Of a DNA stretch of 64,000 nt, positions 16,889 to 24,828 are shown in pieces. The notes under the pieces are model-generated. The model saw only the letters and a program-made list of their open reading frames with translations. It had not been told where the DNA came from and searched no databases. How positions within the stretch are numbered: the first letter of the stretch is position 1; the number at the start of each line of letters is the position of its first letter. The stretch comes from Chloroflexota bacterium (GTDB lineage Bacteria; Chloroflexota; Dormibacteria; Dormibacterales; Dormibacteraceae). The translations under genes were made by a program, and so were the position numbers. The stretch covers positions 23,627 to 87,626 of the forward strand of contig VBEO01000075.1 of NCBI GenBank assembly GCA_005881825.1, written 5' to 3'.

Positions 16889-17711
16889 AGCCGGGGCCGT
16901 CCGTGGCCAGCTCGAAAAGGTTGCCGCCGGGCTCCCGGAAGTAGACCGATTTGAAGTAGAAGCGGTCGATGACCGGTGTCGGTTGGAGGCCGGCCTCGGC
17001 CACGCGCTCACGCCACCCCTTCTGCTGCGCCTCGTCGCCCACCCGGAAAGCGACGTGGTGGACGCCGCCGCGGCCCTGTTGCGAGCGCTTGGGCTCCCGC
17101 GGCAGCAGCAGCGAGACTTCCGAGCCCGAGTCCCGGCCCTCCAACCCGAAGGTGTATAGCCGGTCGCCGCCCTCCAGCTCGGTCTCGGCGACGGGCTCGA
17201 ACCCCATGACCAGTCGCAGCAGGTCCGCGGTGGCCTGCGGGTTGGCGCTGGCCAGCCGCACCGCGTGCAGCCCCCGCACCTGGTGCTCGGCCGGCACCGG
17301 GCTCTCCGGCCAGGCCTCGAAACGGGTGGCGCCGGCGTGCCCGGCCAGCTCGAGGCGCTGACCCTCGGGGTCCGTCAAAGCGAGCCTGCCGTCGACACGC
17401 TCGGCGGCGACCTGGTGCTCGGCCAGCCGCGCCGTCCACCACTCGAGGCTGTCTTCAGGCACGCGCAGCGTGATGGGCGCGATCTCGGGCACGCCCGGCT
17501 GGTTGGGCACGGCGAAGGGCCAGTCGAAGAAGGTGAGGTCCGTGCCGGGGTTGCCGGTGCGGTCGGCATAGAAGAGGTGATAAGCGGAGACGTCGTCCTG
17601 GTTGACCGTCTTCTTGACCAGGCGCATGCCCAGGACGCGGGTGTAGAAGTCGACGTTGGCCGGCGCCCGACCGGTGATGGCCGTGACGTGGTGCAGCCCG
17701 CCGAGCTCCAT
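16779..17711 (-). CDS. Ring-cleaving dioxygenase, VOC family
   Basis: Cytoplasmic two-domain vicinal-oxygen-chelate protein of about 310 residues, of the PcpA/LinE/MhqO type annotated as ring-cleaving (hydroquinone) dioxygenase. It contains LHHVTAITGRAPANVDFYTR at the N-terminus, VHHVAFRV in the second half, and GGNLFELATDGPGF near the end. The His, His and Glu in these blocks are the expected metal ligands. ATG 17711 (or GTG 17714) is the start. A paralogue lies at 39100-40071. The likely substrate is a hydroquinone-like or thiol-conjugated ring. Confidence 0.85.
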   Translation of the reverse strand: MELGGLHHVTAITGRAPANVDFYTRVLGMRLVKKTVNQDDVSAYHLFYADRTGNPGTDLTFFDWPFAVPNQPGVPEIAPITLRVPEDSLEWWTARLAEHQVAAERVDGRLALTDPEGQRLELAGHAGATRFEAWPESPVPAEHQVRGLHAVRLASANPQATADLLRLVMGFEPVAETELEGGDRLYTFGLEGRDSGSEVSLLLPREPKRSQQGRGGVHHVAFRVGDEAQQKGWRERVAEAGLQPTPVIDRFYFKSVYFREPGGNLFELATDGPGFTADEPAAELGHHLALPPFLEPRRQEIEAGLTPLPT

Positions 17712-17717
17712 CACGCT

Positions 17718-18599
17718 CTAGGCCAGGACCGCCTCTTGGTAGGTCTTCTCGGCCAGCGGCTCCAGCGGCAGGATGCCGCTGTTCGCCACCCAGCGATAGG
17801 TCGACTCGAAGGCGTCGCGGGTGTAGGGCTCGACCACGATCCGCTCGCCGAGGCCGAACGTGCGCACGTCGACCAGCGGATGGAACTCGGGCGGCAGCTC
17901 GCGCAGGTAGTAGTGCTTGTACAGGTGCGGCTCGAGGTCGATGTCGCGCAGCGCCCGCTCCAGCGCGCGCACGTAGCGCTCGACGTCCTGGGGGGTGGCG
18001 TCGCCGGTGACCAGCATGGCCACGATGAACGTGCTGTCCACCACCTTGCGGAAGCCCTGCTGCTCGACCACGTAGCTGGAGGGGCCGAACAGGTTGGCGG
18101 CGGGCAGCTGGCGGTCGAGCAGAAGGCGCAGCCGGTCATGGGGGATGCCGACGAAGCGCAGCCTGACCTGGTCTGGCGCCAGGATGCCCTCCAGGGCCTG
18201 AACAGTTGCAAAGTGGCTGCCCGAGCGCAGACCTACGCCGATCTCGACGCCGGCCAGGTCCTCGGCGCGTTTGACCTTCGACTCGGGCGGGACGTAGATG
18301 CCGCCCGGCGCCACCGCGTAGGCCTTGCCCCACATGCGCCCGTGGTCGCCGGCGGCGGCCGCGTTGATGGCCCAGTGGCAGGCGCCGCTGACCTCGCACT
18401 GGCGGCCCTGGCGCATCGAGTCGAAAGCTCCGTAGAGGACCTGGTCGGGGCCGCCGTCCACGGCCGCTTGAGCGCCCGCGGCGCGAAAGTCGACGTCGTG
18501 GACGAACTCGTAGTCGAGCCCTTCCTCGCTGAAGTAGCCCTTCTCCTCGGCCACCCACTCCTGCAGGCGGTTGTGGGGAACGATCCGGAACTTCGCCAT
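17718..18599 (-). CDS. Periplasmic-binding-fold (NMT1/SsuA-like) protein without signal peptide
   Basis: About 293 residues with the type II binding-protein fold: an opening strand KFRIVPHNRLQEW, EEKGYFSEEGLDYEFV (typical of SsuA/THI5 proteins), and VKRAEDLAGVEIGVGLRSGSH. There is no signal peptide or lipobox, so it should be cytoplasmic. That argues against a transport role and for a ligand sensor or an enzyme of this fold, such as the dihydroxyphthalate-decarboxylase-like proteins. The ATG at 18599 is preferred over upstream ATGs because GGAGGT lies directly upstream. It is divergent from the amidohydrolase. Confidence 0.7.
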   Translation of the reverse strand: MAKFRIVPHNRLQEWVAEEKGYFSEEGLDYEFVHDVDFRAAGAQAAVDGGPDQVLYGAFDSMRQGRQCEVSGACHWAINAAAAGDHGRMWGKAYAVAPGGIYVPPESKVKRAEDLAGVEIGVGLRSGSHFATVQALEGILAPDQVRLRFVGIPHDRLRLLLDRQLPAANLFGPSSYVVEQQGFRKVVDSTFIVAMLVTGDATPQDVERYVRALERALRDIDLEPHLYKHYYLRELPPEFHPLVDVRTFGLGERIVVEPYTRDAFESTYRWVANSGILPLEPLAEKTYQEAVLA

Positions 18600-18631
18600 G
18601 GCCACCTCCACACTCATCATATGGAGGCGCC

Positions 18632-19648
18632 ATGAAGCTCGATGTCTTCACGCACGTCTTTCCGCGGCGCTTCTTCGACCGCATGCTGGAGGTGGCCGGC
18701 GAGCTCGGGGACATGGGCAAGCGGGTGCGCGGCCTGACCACCCTGTACGACCTGGACCGCCGCTTCCGGGTGATGGATGAGTTCGGGGACGACTACCGCC
18801 AGGTCCTCTCGCTGGCCTCTCCGCCCATCGAGTCTTACGCCTCGCCGTCTCAGGCGGTGGAGCTGGCGCGGCTGGCCAACGAGGGCATGGCCGAGCTGGT
18901 CGAGAAGCACCGCGACCGCTTTCCCGCCTTCGTGGCGGCGCTGCCCATGAACGACGTCGAGGCCGCGCTGCGCGAACTGGAGCGGGCCGCCGGTGAGCTG
19001 GGCGCGCGCGGCGTGCAGCTTTTCACCAACGTGCGCGGCCGCCCGCTCGACGAACCCGAGTTCTTTCCGGTCTTCGAGGCGCTGGCCGAACGCGACCTGG
19101 CGATCTGGCTGCACCCCGCGCGCGGCGCCGGCTCCTCCGATTACGCCAGCGAGCCGAAGTCGCGATTCGAGATCTGGTGGACTTTGGGCTGGCCATACGA
19201 GACCAGCGCCGCCATGGCGCGCCTGGTCTTCTCCAGGGTGTTCGACCGCCTGCCGGGCCTGAAGGTGATCACGCATCACATGGGCGGGCTGGTCCCCTAC
19301 CTGGAGGGTCGCGTTGCCTACGGCTGGGACGTGCTCGGCGAGCGCACGACCGACGAGGATTACTTCGCGCTCCGCGCTTCTCTCGAAAAGCGTCCGTTCG
19401 ATTACTTCAAGCAGAACTTCTATGCGGACACCGCGCTTTTCGGCGCGCGCGCCGCGACCGTCTGCGGGCTCGACTTCTTCGGCGAGGATCGCGTCCTGTT
19501 CGCGTCGGACTGCCCGTTCGATCCGGAGGGCGGCTCGCTTTATCCGCGTCTCACCATCGGCATCCTCGACGGGCTGGAGATCAGCGACGACGCGCGCGCC
19601 AAGATCTATCACCGCAACGCGGAGCGGCTGCTGAAGCTAGAGCCCTGA
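18632..19648 (+). CDS. Amidohydrolase-2 family protein (ACMSD/resorcylate-decarboxylase-like)
   Basis: A 338-residue TIM-barrel protein like 2-amino-3-carboxymuconate-semialdehyde decarboxylase and gamma-resorcylate decarboxylase, which decarboxylate aromatic or muconate acids. The later metal/active-site residues are present: His in IWLHPARG, His-His in ITHHMGGLVPYLEGR and Asp in FASDCPFDP. The N-terminal HxH metal motif is altered to FTH (LDVFTHVFP), so one of the usual two histidines is missing. A strong ribosome-binding site (TGGAGG) precedes ATG 18632. It ends with a 12-bp convergent overlap with the GalB-like gene. Confidence 0.85.
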   Translation: MKLDVFTHVFPRRFFDRMLEVAGELGDMGKRVRGLTTLYDLDRRFRVMDEFGDDYRQVLSLASPPIESYASPSQAVELARLANEGMAELVEKHRDRFPAFVAALPMNDVEAALRELERAAGELGARGVQLFTNVRGRPLDEPEFFPVFEALAERDLAIWLHPARGAGSSDYASEPKSRFEIWWTLGWPYETSAAMARLVFSRVFDRLPGLKVITHHMGGLVPYLEGRVAYGWDVLGERTTDEDYFALRASLEKRPFDYFKQNFYADTALFGARAATVCGLDFFGEDRVLFASDCPFDPEGGSLYPRLTIGILDGLEISDDARAKIYHRNAERLLKLEP

Positions 19649-20350
19649 CGTGAGCCGCGGGGTCGTCAGCTGGAAGGCCTCCGCCAGCTTGGTCTCCGGT
19701 CCGGCGCCGAAATAGCGCGCCTGCACCGCGCGCTGCGCGCCGCGTTCCCGGTAGTGGTCGCGCAGGTATGACTGCGCAGCCATCGCCGCCATCGCGGCCT
19801 CTTTGCGGTCGGCGACGGCCGTGTAGTCGACGAAGGTGTTGGGCTGGAACCCGCACTGCTCCGGATGGTGCGGCTCGAACAGGTACAAGCGCGGCGGCTT
19901 GATGGTCTTGAACGCGCTGGCCACGCCGGCGGCGCCCATCGCGAGCTTGCGCGCGCGATCGGCCGCGGTGAAGGCGACCGGGTGATCGGGGTTGAAGGGG
20001 TCGACCGGCGTATGCGTGACCAGGATCTCCGGCTGCAGCTCGCGCATCAGCGCAACCAGCCGCTCCAACGCCGCCGCCGGGACCTCGAGCGGGTAGTCGC
20101 CGAGGTCGAAGGGCACGAACTCCGCCCCGACCGCGGCCGCGGCCCGCGTGCACTCCTCGTGACGCATCCGCTTCACCTTCTCGACCGTCTGTCCGGGCTC
20201 CTTCCAGAGGTCGCCGGACTCCCCGCGCTCGCCGTAGGAGAGCGCCACCACCGCCGCGCGGCCGCCGGCCGCCGTGTGGAGCGCGATCGCGCCGGCGGCG
20301 CGCCAGACGAAGTCGGCCGCGTGCGCGCCCACCACCAGCAGCGCGGACAC
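19637..20350 (-). CDS. galB: 4-oxalomesaconate hydratase, GalB type (PIG-L fold)
   Basis: About 237 residues with the PIG-L deacetylase fold. The sequence follows Pseudomonas GalB closely: VVGAHAADFVWRAAGAIALH, LSYGERGESGDLW, THTPVDPFNPDHPVAF and FEPHHPEQCGFQPNTFVDYT. GalB hydrates 4-oxalomesaconate in the gallate and protocatechuate 4,5-cleavage pathway. The metal-binding His/Asp of GAHAAD and the His of PDHP are retained. GTG 20350 is the start, 21 bp from the divergent RidA gene. A second, unrelated OMA-hydratase-like gene lies at 20785. Confidence 0.8.
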   Translation of the reverse strand: MSALLVVGAHAADFVWRAAGAIALHTAAGGRAAVVALSYGERGESGDLWKEPGQTVEKVKRMRHEECTRAAAAVGAEFVPFDLGDYPLEVPAAALERLVALMRELQPEILVTHTPVDPFNPDHPVAFTAADRARKLAMGAAGVASAFKTIKPPRLYLFEPHHPEQCGFQPNTFVDYTAVADRKEAAMAAMAAQSYLRDHYRERGAQRAVQARYFGAGPETKLAEAFQLTTPRLTSGL

Positions 20351-20371
20351 GGGTCCTAATATGAACCAGGC

Positions 20372-20758
20372 GTGGGCAGGCGGCAGCGGCTGGAAGTGCC
20401 CGGCGTGACGCACAACGCTCCGATACCCATGGGCGTCCGCCTGGGCAACCTGGTCTTCTCCTCCGGGATCTCGGGCAAGGACCCCGCCGACGGCTCCCTC
20501 CCGCCCGACGCCGCGCGCCAGGCGGAGCTCATGTTCCAACACGTGCGCACGCTGCTCGAGGAGGCGGGCGCCGGCCTCGACGACGTGGCCCGGATGACGG
20601 TGTACATCAAGGACGATGCCTACCGCGACGACCTGAATCGGGAATGGCTCAAAGCCTTCCCCGACGAGTCGGACCGGCCGGCGCGGCACACGCTGGTGTG
20701 GGACCTGCGCGGCGGGATGCTGCTGCAGTGCGAGCTGGTAGCCGTGGTCGGATCGTGA
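20372..20758 (+). CDS. RidA/YjgF-family deaminase
   Basis: A 128-residue enamine/imine deaminase-fold protein starting at GTG 20372. Features: GNLVFSSGISGKDPADG, DDVARMTVYIKDD and a C-terminal CELVAVVG strand. RidA proteins hydrolyse reactive imines; relatives such as AmnD act as 2-aminomuconate deaminases in aminophenol pathways. Leading an operon with a LigJ-like hydratase and pcaHG, it suggests that an amino-substituted ring is among the substrates (inference). Confidence 0.85.
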   Translation: MGRRQRLEVPGVTHNAPIPMGVRLGNLVFSSGISGKDPADGSLPPDAARQAELMFQHVRTLLEEAGAGLDDVARMTVYIKDDAYRDDLNREWLKAFPDESDRPARHTLVWDLRGGMLLQCELVAVVGS

Positions 20759-20784
20759 GCCGGCAGAAGCTGGAGGACGGATAA

Positions 20785-21807
20785 ATGATCATCGACGTCC
20801 ACGGGCATGTCTCGGCCCCGCCCGAGCTCTACGCGTACAAGTCGAACCTGATCGCCAGCCGCGGTTACCACGGTCGCGGGAACCCCGGCATCAGCGACGA
20901 GAAGATGCAGCAGGCGGCGCTGAAACACATCGATCTGCTGAAGTCGGTGGGCACCGACGTGCAGTTCCTGTCACCGCGTCCTTTTCAACTGATGCACTCC
21001 GAATCTCCCGAGTCGATCGTGCGCTGGTGGGTGCAGGCGAACAACGACATCATCGCGCGCAACTGCAAAGCGTTTCCGGATGTGTTCCGCGGTGTTTGCG
21101 GACTTCCGCAAACACCCGGCGCCGACATTCGCGCGTGCGTCGAAGAGCTGGAGCGCTGCGTGACCGAGCACGCCTTCATCGGCTGCCTGATCAATCCCGA
21201 TCCCACCGAGGGCACCGGCCTGATGCCCACCCTCGACGACGAGTACTGGTTTCCGCTGTACGAGAAGATGGTCGAGCTCGATGTGCCGGGCCTCGTGCAC
21301 TCGACGTCGTGCCGCAACTTTCGCGAGTCTTACAGCGCGCACTTCATCACCGAAGAGAGCATCGCCGTCATCAACCTTTGCAAGGTCGAGAGCCGCGTGT
21401 TCCAGGTCTTCCCGCGGCTGCGGCTGATCGTTTCACATGGCGGCGGATCCGTGCCCTACCAGATCGGCCGCTGGCGCGCGCACCGGATCCGCGAGCGGGA
21501 TGCGCAACCGCAGCTGGAATCCTTCGACGACAGCCTGCGCAAGCTGTACTTCGACACCGTGCTCTACAACCAGGAGTCGCTCGACCTGCTGTTCCGCATC
21601 GTGGGCACCGACCGCTGCCTGTTCGGGACCGAGAACCCGGGGTCGGGGTCAGCCAAGGATCCGGAGACGGGCAGATGGCTCGACGACCTGAGGCCGGTCA
21701 TCGAGTCCATCTCCTGGCTCACCGACGACGACCGGCGGCGGATATTCGAGGAGAACCCCAGGACCGTCTTCCCGCGCTATCGGGCCGCGGTGGGAGTGCC
21801 GTCATGA
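20785..21807 (+). CDS. ligJ: 4-oxalomesaconate hydratase, LigJ type (amidohydrolase superfamily)
   Basis: A 340-residue zinc enzyme that hydrates 4-oxalomesaconate to 4-carboxy-4-hydroxy-2-oxoadipate. It matches LigJ along its length: IIDVHGHVSAPPELY (HxH metal motif), FRGVCGLPQTPGADI, ELERCVTEHAFIGCLINPDP, VSHGGGSVPYQIGRW and CLFGTENPGSG. The Glu in the last motif replaces the Asp of ordinary amidohydrolases, as in LigJ. GGAGG lies 8-12 bp before ATG 20785. It overlaps pcaH by 4 bp. Confidence 0.85.
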   Translation: MIIDVHGHVSAPPELYAYKSNLIASRGYHGRGNPGISDEKMQQAALKHIDLLKSVGTDVQFLSPRPFQLMHSESPESIVRWWVQANNDIIARNCKAFPDVFRGVCGLPQTPGADIRACVEELERCVTEHAFIGCLINPDPTEGTGLMPTLDDEYWFPLYEKMVELDVPGLVHSTSCRNFRESYSAHFITEESIAVINLCKVESRVFQVFPRLRLIVSHGGGSVPYQIGRWRAHRIRERDAQPQLESFDDSLRKLYFDTVLYNQESLDLLFRIVGTDRCLFGTENPGSGSAKDPETGRWLDDLRPVIESISWLTDDDRRRIFEENPRTVFPRYRAAVGVPS

Positions 21808-22499
21808 GCGCCCAGACCACGGAAGAGGCCTTCGAGCCGCCGTACCTGTGGCCGGCCTATCGGTCGACCGTCCTACGGGCACCCAAGCAGCCGTTGGTCC
21901 GGCTGCCGTCGGAGTGGTTCCACACGATCCCGGGCCCGGTGTACGGCCGTGTTCCAGTGCGGCCGGAGGACGCCGACCTCACCCGCCAGCACGCGGGCGA
22001 GCCGCTGGGCGAGCGCATCATCCTGACCGGCCGCGTCCTGGACTCGGACGGGCGGCCGGTGCGGGGCACGCTGGTCGAGATCTGGCAGGCCAACGCGGCC
22101 GGCCGTTACGTGGACCCCTCCGATCAGCACCCGGCGCCTCTCGACCCCAACTTCACAGGCGCCGGCCGCTGCCTGACCGACGCGGAGGGCCGGTACCGGT
22201 TCGTGACCGTCAAACCCGGCGCCTACCCTTGGCGCAACGACCACAACGCCTGGCGGCCGGCGCACGTCCACTTCTCGCTCTTCGGATCGCAGCTGTCGAG
22301 CCGCCTGGTGACGCAGATGTATTTCCCCGGCGACCCGTTGATCCCCCAGGATCCGATCCTGGAGGCCATCCCCGACCCGCGCGGACGCGAGCGCCTGGTG
22401 GCCGCGTTCGACCGCGAGGTGACCCAGCCCGAGTGGGCGCTGGGCTACCGCTGGGACATCGTCCTGCGGGGTCGCGACGCCACGCCGATGGAAGCCTGA
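21804..22499 (+). CDS. pcaH: Protocatechuate 3,4-dioxygenase beta chain
   Basis: A 231-residue intradiol dioxygenase subunit that binds the non-haem Fe(III). Ligands are visible: Tyr in EIWQANAAGRY, Tyr in KPGAYPWRNDHNAW, and His-x-His in RPAHVHFSLFG. The N-terminus with PPYLWPAYRSTVLRAP is typical of PcaH. ATG 21804 overlaps the LigJ-like stop (ATGA), and pcaG follows. It should cleave protocatechuate or a related catechol to 3-carboxymuconate; gallate-like rings are an alternative given the neighbours. Confidence 0.92.
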   Translation: MSAQTTEEAFEPPYLWPAYRSTVLRAPKQPLVRLPSEWFHTIPGPVYGRVPVRPEDADLTRQHAGEPLGERIILTGRVLDSDGRPVRGTLVEIWQANAAGRYVDPSDQHPAPLDPNFTGAGRCLTDAEGRYRFVTVKPGAYPWRNDHNAWRPAHVHFSLFGSQLSSRLVTQMYFPGDPLIPQDPILEAIPDPRGRERLVAAFDREVTQPEWALGYRWDIVLRGRDATPMEA

Positions 22500-22504
22500 G
22501 CTTC

Positions 22505-22978
22505 TTGGCCGGGCAGGGTCCGACGCCGTCGCAGACGGTGGGGCCGTTCTTTGGGTTCGCGATGCCTTTCCCTGATGACACCAGGGCCGTGTCCGGGGAT
22601 GGGGTGCGCATCGAAGGCCAGCTGCTGGACGGCGCCGGGGAGCCCGTGCCGGATGGGCTGATCGAGGTCTGGCAGGGGGAGGAGTTCGCGCGCTGCCGGA
22701 CCGATCCGGAGGGGGTCTTCCACTTCGTGGTCAGCAAGCCGCCGGCCAACGGCTCGCACGCCCCCCACCTCGAGCTCTACGTGTTCGCGCGCGGGCTGCT
22801 GCGCCAGCTGGCGACCAGGCTCTACTTCCCTGACGAGGAGGCAGCCAACGCCGCCGACCCTGCGCTGGAGCTGGCCGGTGACCGGCGCGGCACCCTGGTC
22901 GCGCGCGACGAAGGTGGCATCTTGCGCTTCGACATCCGGCTGCAGGGCGAGGGGGAGACGGTCTTCTTCGAGCTCTGA
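22505..22978 (+). CDS. pcaG: Protocatechuate 3,4-dioxygenase alpha chain
   Basis: A 157-residue partner of PcaH. It opens with TPSQTVGPFFGFAMPF, the PcaG signature, and has the same beta-sandwich (IEGQLLDGAGEPVPDGLIEVW) but lacks the iron-binding His pair, as expected of the alpha chain. The only suitable start is TTG 22505, 5 bp after the pcaH stop. The last eight codons and the stop are duplicated downstream in a 133-bp repeat, where the TGA copy has become CGA. Confidence 0.9.
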   Translation: MAGQGPTPSQTVGPFFGFAMPFPDDTRAVSGDGVRIEGQLLDGAGEPVPDGLIEVWQGEEFARCRTDPEGVFHFVVSKPPANGSHAPHLELYVFARGLLRQLATRLYFPDEEAANAADPALELAGDRRGTLVARDEGGILRFDIRLQGEGETVFFEL

Positions 22979-23246
22979 CCGGACTCCTCCCCATTTGTGG
23001 GGAGGTCCGCCCGAAGGGCGGGGAGGGGGTCGACCATCCCGTCCGCCTCGCTGCGCTCGGCACCTCCCCGCGCAGCGGGGAGGAGACCTCCCCGCGCAGC
23101 GGGGAGGAGTTGTGGGAGACGGTCTTCTTCGAGCTCCGACCGGACTCCTCCCCACTTGTGGGGAGGTCCGCCCGAAGGGCGGGGAGGGGGTCGATCGTCC
23201 CCTCCGCCTCGCTGCGCTCGGCACCTCCCCGCGCAGCGGGGAGGAG
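22953..23246. repeat. 133-bp direct duplication carrying the pcaG tail and palindromes
   Basis: Unit A (22953-23085) and unit B (23114-23246) are the same length and differ at only five positions. Each contains the end of pcaG (gagacggtcttcttcgagct), a CTCCCCxxTTGTGGGGAG hairpin, GTCCGCCCGAAGGGCGGGGAGGGGG, and a final ACCTCCCCGCGCAGCGGGGAGGAG hairpin. A third copy of the last hairpin fills the 28-bp gap (23086-23109). This fills the convergent gap between pcaG and the LigK-like gene and could terminate transcription from both sides. Confidence 0.9.
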
Positions 23247-23247
23247 T

Positions 23248-23850
23248 TCACCCAGGCCGCAGGCCGAGCAGGTCGAGCGTCAGCTCGCCCTCGCGCAGGC
23301 GCGCCATCATCTCGAGCTCGCGCTCGGCGCGGGCGCGCGACTTCTCGAGCACCTCGGCCGCGCGATCGCGGGCGACCACCACCACGCCGTCGGAGTCCGC
23401 GACCACGACGTCACCGGGCCCCACGAGCACCCCGCTGCAGACGACCGGCTCGCCATAGCGCCCCGGCTCGTGCTTGACCGTGCGCTGGATGGAGATGCCG
23501 CGGGCGAAGACAGGGAACCGGTGCCGTTCCAGCGCCTCCACGTCCCGCACCCCGCCATCGATCACCAGCCCGGCAACGCCGCGGGCCAGGGCCGCCACCG
23601 TCAGCACCTCGCCCCAGTAGCCCGCCAGGTGGCCCTGCGCGGCCACCACCAGGACCTCCCCGCCGGAGCACGCCGCCACCGCGCGGTGGATCGCCAGGTT
23701 GTCGCCGGCGGCGCATTCCACGGGCAGCGCCGGACCGCAGCAGGCCGCGCCCTTCCAGACCGCGCGCACTCCGGCATCCAGCCCGCCGGCGGCGCCGGCG
23801 GCCTCGAAGACGGTGGCCGCTCCGAACCCGGCGAGCTCCCTCAGCTCCAA
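23248..23850 (-). CDS. ligK: RraA-family 4-carboxy-4-hydroxy-2-oxoadipate aldolase-like protein
   Basis: A 200-residue class II aldolase of the HMG/CHA type (LigK/GalC/ProA), splitting 4-carboxy-4-hydroxy-2-oxoadipate into pyruvate and oxaloacetate. It has VECAAGDNLAIHRA, the active-site GHLAGYWGEVLT block and the metal/substrate motif VIDGGVRDVEAL. The start is TTG 23850, overlapping the ligB stop, so it is translationally coupled to the dioxygenase. It is the last gene of the eleven-gene minus operon. The RraA fold alone cannot separate aldolase from RNase E inhibitor, but context favours aldolase. Confidence 0.8.
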   Translation of the reverse strand: MELRELAGFGAATVFEAAGAAGGLDAGVRAVWKGAACCGPALPVECAAGDNLAIHRAVAACSGGEVLVVAAQGHLAGYWGEVLTVAALARGVAGLVIDGGVRDVEALERHRFPVFARGISIQRTVKHEPGRYGEPVVCSGVLVGPGDVVVADSDGVVVVARDRAAEVLEKSRARAERELEMMARLREGELTLDLLGLRPG

Positions 23851-24824
23851 CGGGCGAAGCCCATGCCGCAGCCGGTGCCGGCCGGGCTGCGGTAGGTGGG
23901 CACGTAGTCCAGCACCTCCAGCTCGAGGTGCTCGGTGGCTCCCGCCACCACCACCCAGTTGCGGATCTCGGAGGTGCCCGACATCAGCTCCTCCTGTGGG
24001 ATGGCGGCCAGCCGCGCCGAGTCCCGCGCCCGGAAGGCCTCGAGGACGCGCTGGTCCAGCTCCTCGTCGATCACGAAGTGGCTGAGCCCGCCCGAGGCGG
24101 CGATCGCCACCCGCGACCCGTCGTCCCAGGACTCGACCGCGCGCCGGATCGCCTGGCCGAAGGCGTAGCAGCGCGCGGCGGTGGGCTGGTTGGGCGGGAA
24201 GTAGGTGTTGACCAGGACCGGGACCATCGGCACGGCGTGGTCCCGCATCAGCCGGATCCTGACGAAGTTGAACGCGTGCCCGATCGAGCGGCCCGCCGGC
24301 TGCTCCCGCAGCTGCGCCACGTCGAAGCCCTCGATCATCATCCGCTCGACCATGTGGCGGCCGAGCTCGGGCACGCAGCGGTAGCTCTCGCGCTGTTCGC
24401 CGTAGTTGGCCCAGCGCGCCGGGCGCAGCGAGGGCGGCAGCTCCTCCTCCGGCTTGGGGATGCTCTCCACGCTCTCACCCCAGAAGATGGCCAGCGTGGG
24501 CATGCCGTCGTCCAGGAAGAGTTCGCGCTGGTCGTCGCCGATGATGACCACCAGATCGGGCGCGGTCTCGGCCAGTGTCTCGGCCAGGGCGTCGATCGCC
24601 CGGTCGCAGCGGGCGTGCTTCTCGGCCCAGACCGCGTCATCGATCTGGGCGTCGAGGTGCTCGCCCTGGCGCGCTTGCAGGAGCCCTTCGTAGTCATAGA
24701 CCTGCCCGCGAAAGCGCAGGTCCCGGTTCTGGCGGTCGCGCTCCTGGTGCAGGCGCCAGAGTTCGGCCGGCGTGCTCAGCTGCGGGCTGTGCGAGGCGGC
24801 GACGCCGAGCACGATCTCTGCCAT
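23841..24824 (-). CDS. ligB: Extradiol dioxygenase, protocatechuate 4,5-dioxygenase beta chain-like (LigB family)
   Basis: A 327-residue class III extradiol dioxygenase with Fe(II). The iron-ligand regions are visible: His12 in GVAASHSPQLS, a His near residue 58 in ARQGEHLDAQ and the His of ASGGLSHFVID. Also present is DLVVIIGDDQRELF. No LigA (alpha) partner is encoded nearby, so it may be a single-chain enzyme. ATG 24824 is preceded by AGGAGGT, which lies inside the stop region of the DUF6282 gene. Substrate candidates are protocatechuate, gallate, 3-O-methylgallate or an aminohydroxybenzoate. Confidence 0.85.
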   Translation of the reverse strand: MAEIVLGVAASHSPQLSTPAELWRLHQERDRQNRDLRFRGQVYDYEGLLQARQGEHLDAQIDDAVWAEKHARCDRAIDALAETLAETAPDLVVIIGDDQRELFLDDGMPTLAIFWGESVESIPKPEEELPPSLRPARWANYGEQRESYRCVPELGRHMVERMMIEGFDVAQLREQPAGRSIGHAFNFVRIRLMRDHAVPMVPVLVNTYFPPNQPTAARCYAFGQAIRRAVESWDDGSRVAIAASGGLSHFVIDEELDQRVLEAFRARDSARLAAIPQEELMSGTSEIRNWVVVAGATEHLELEVLDYVPTYRSPAGTGCGMGFARWS

Positions 24825-24828
24825 CGCG

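Noticed and set aside
22979..23247. CRISPR array in the palindrome-rich gap after pcaG
   Set aside because: Only two long units plus one extra hairpin; units are near-identical, with no unique spacers of regular length.
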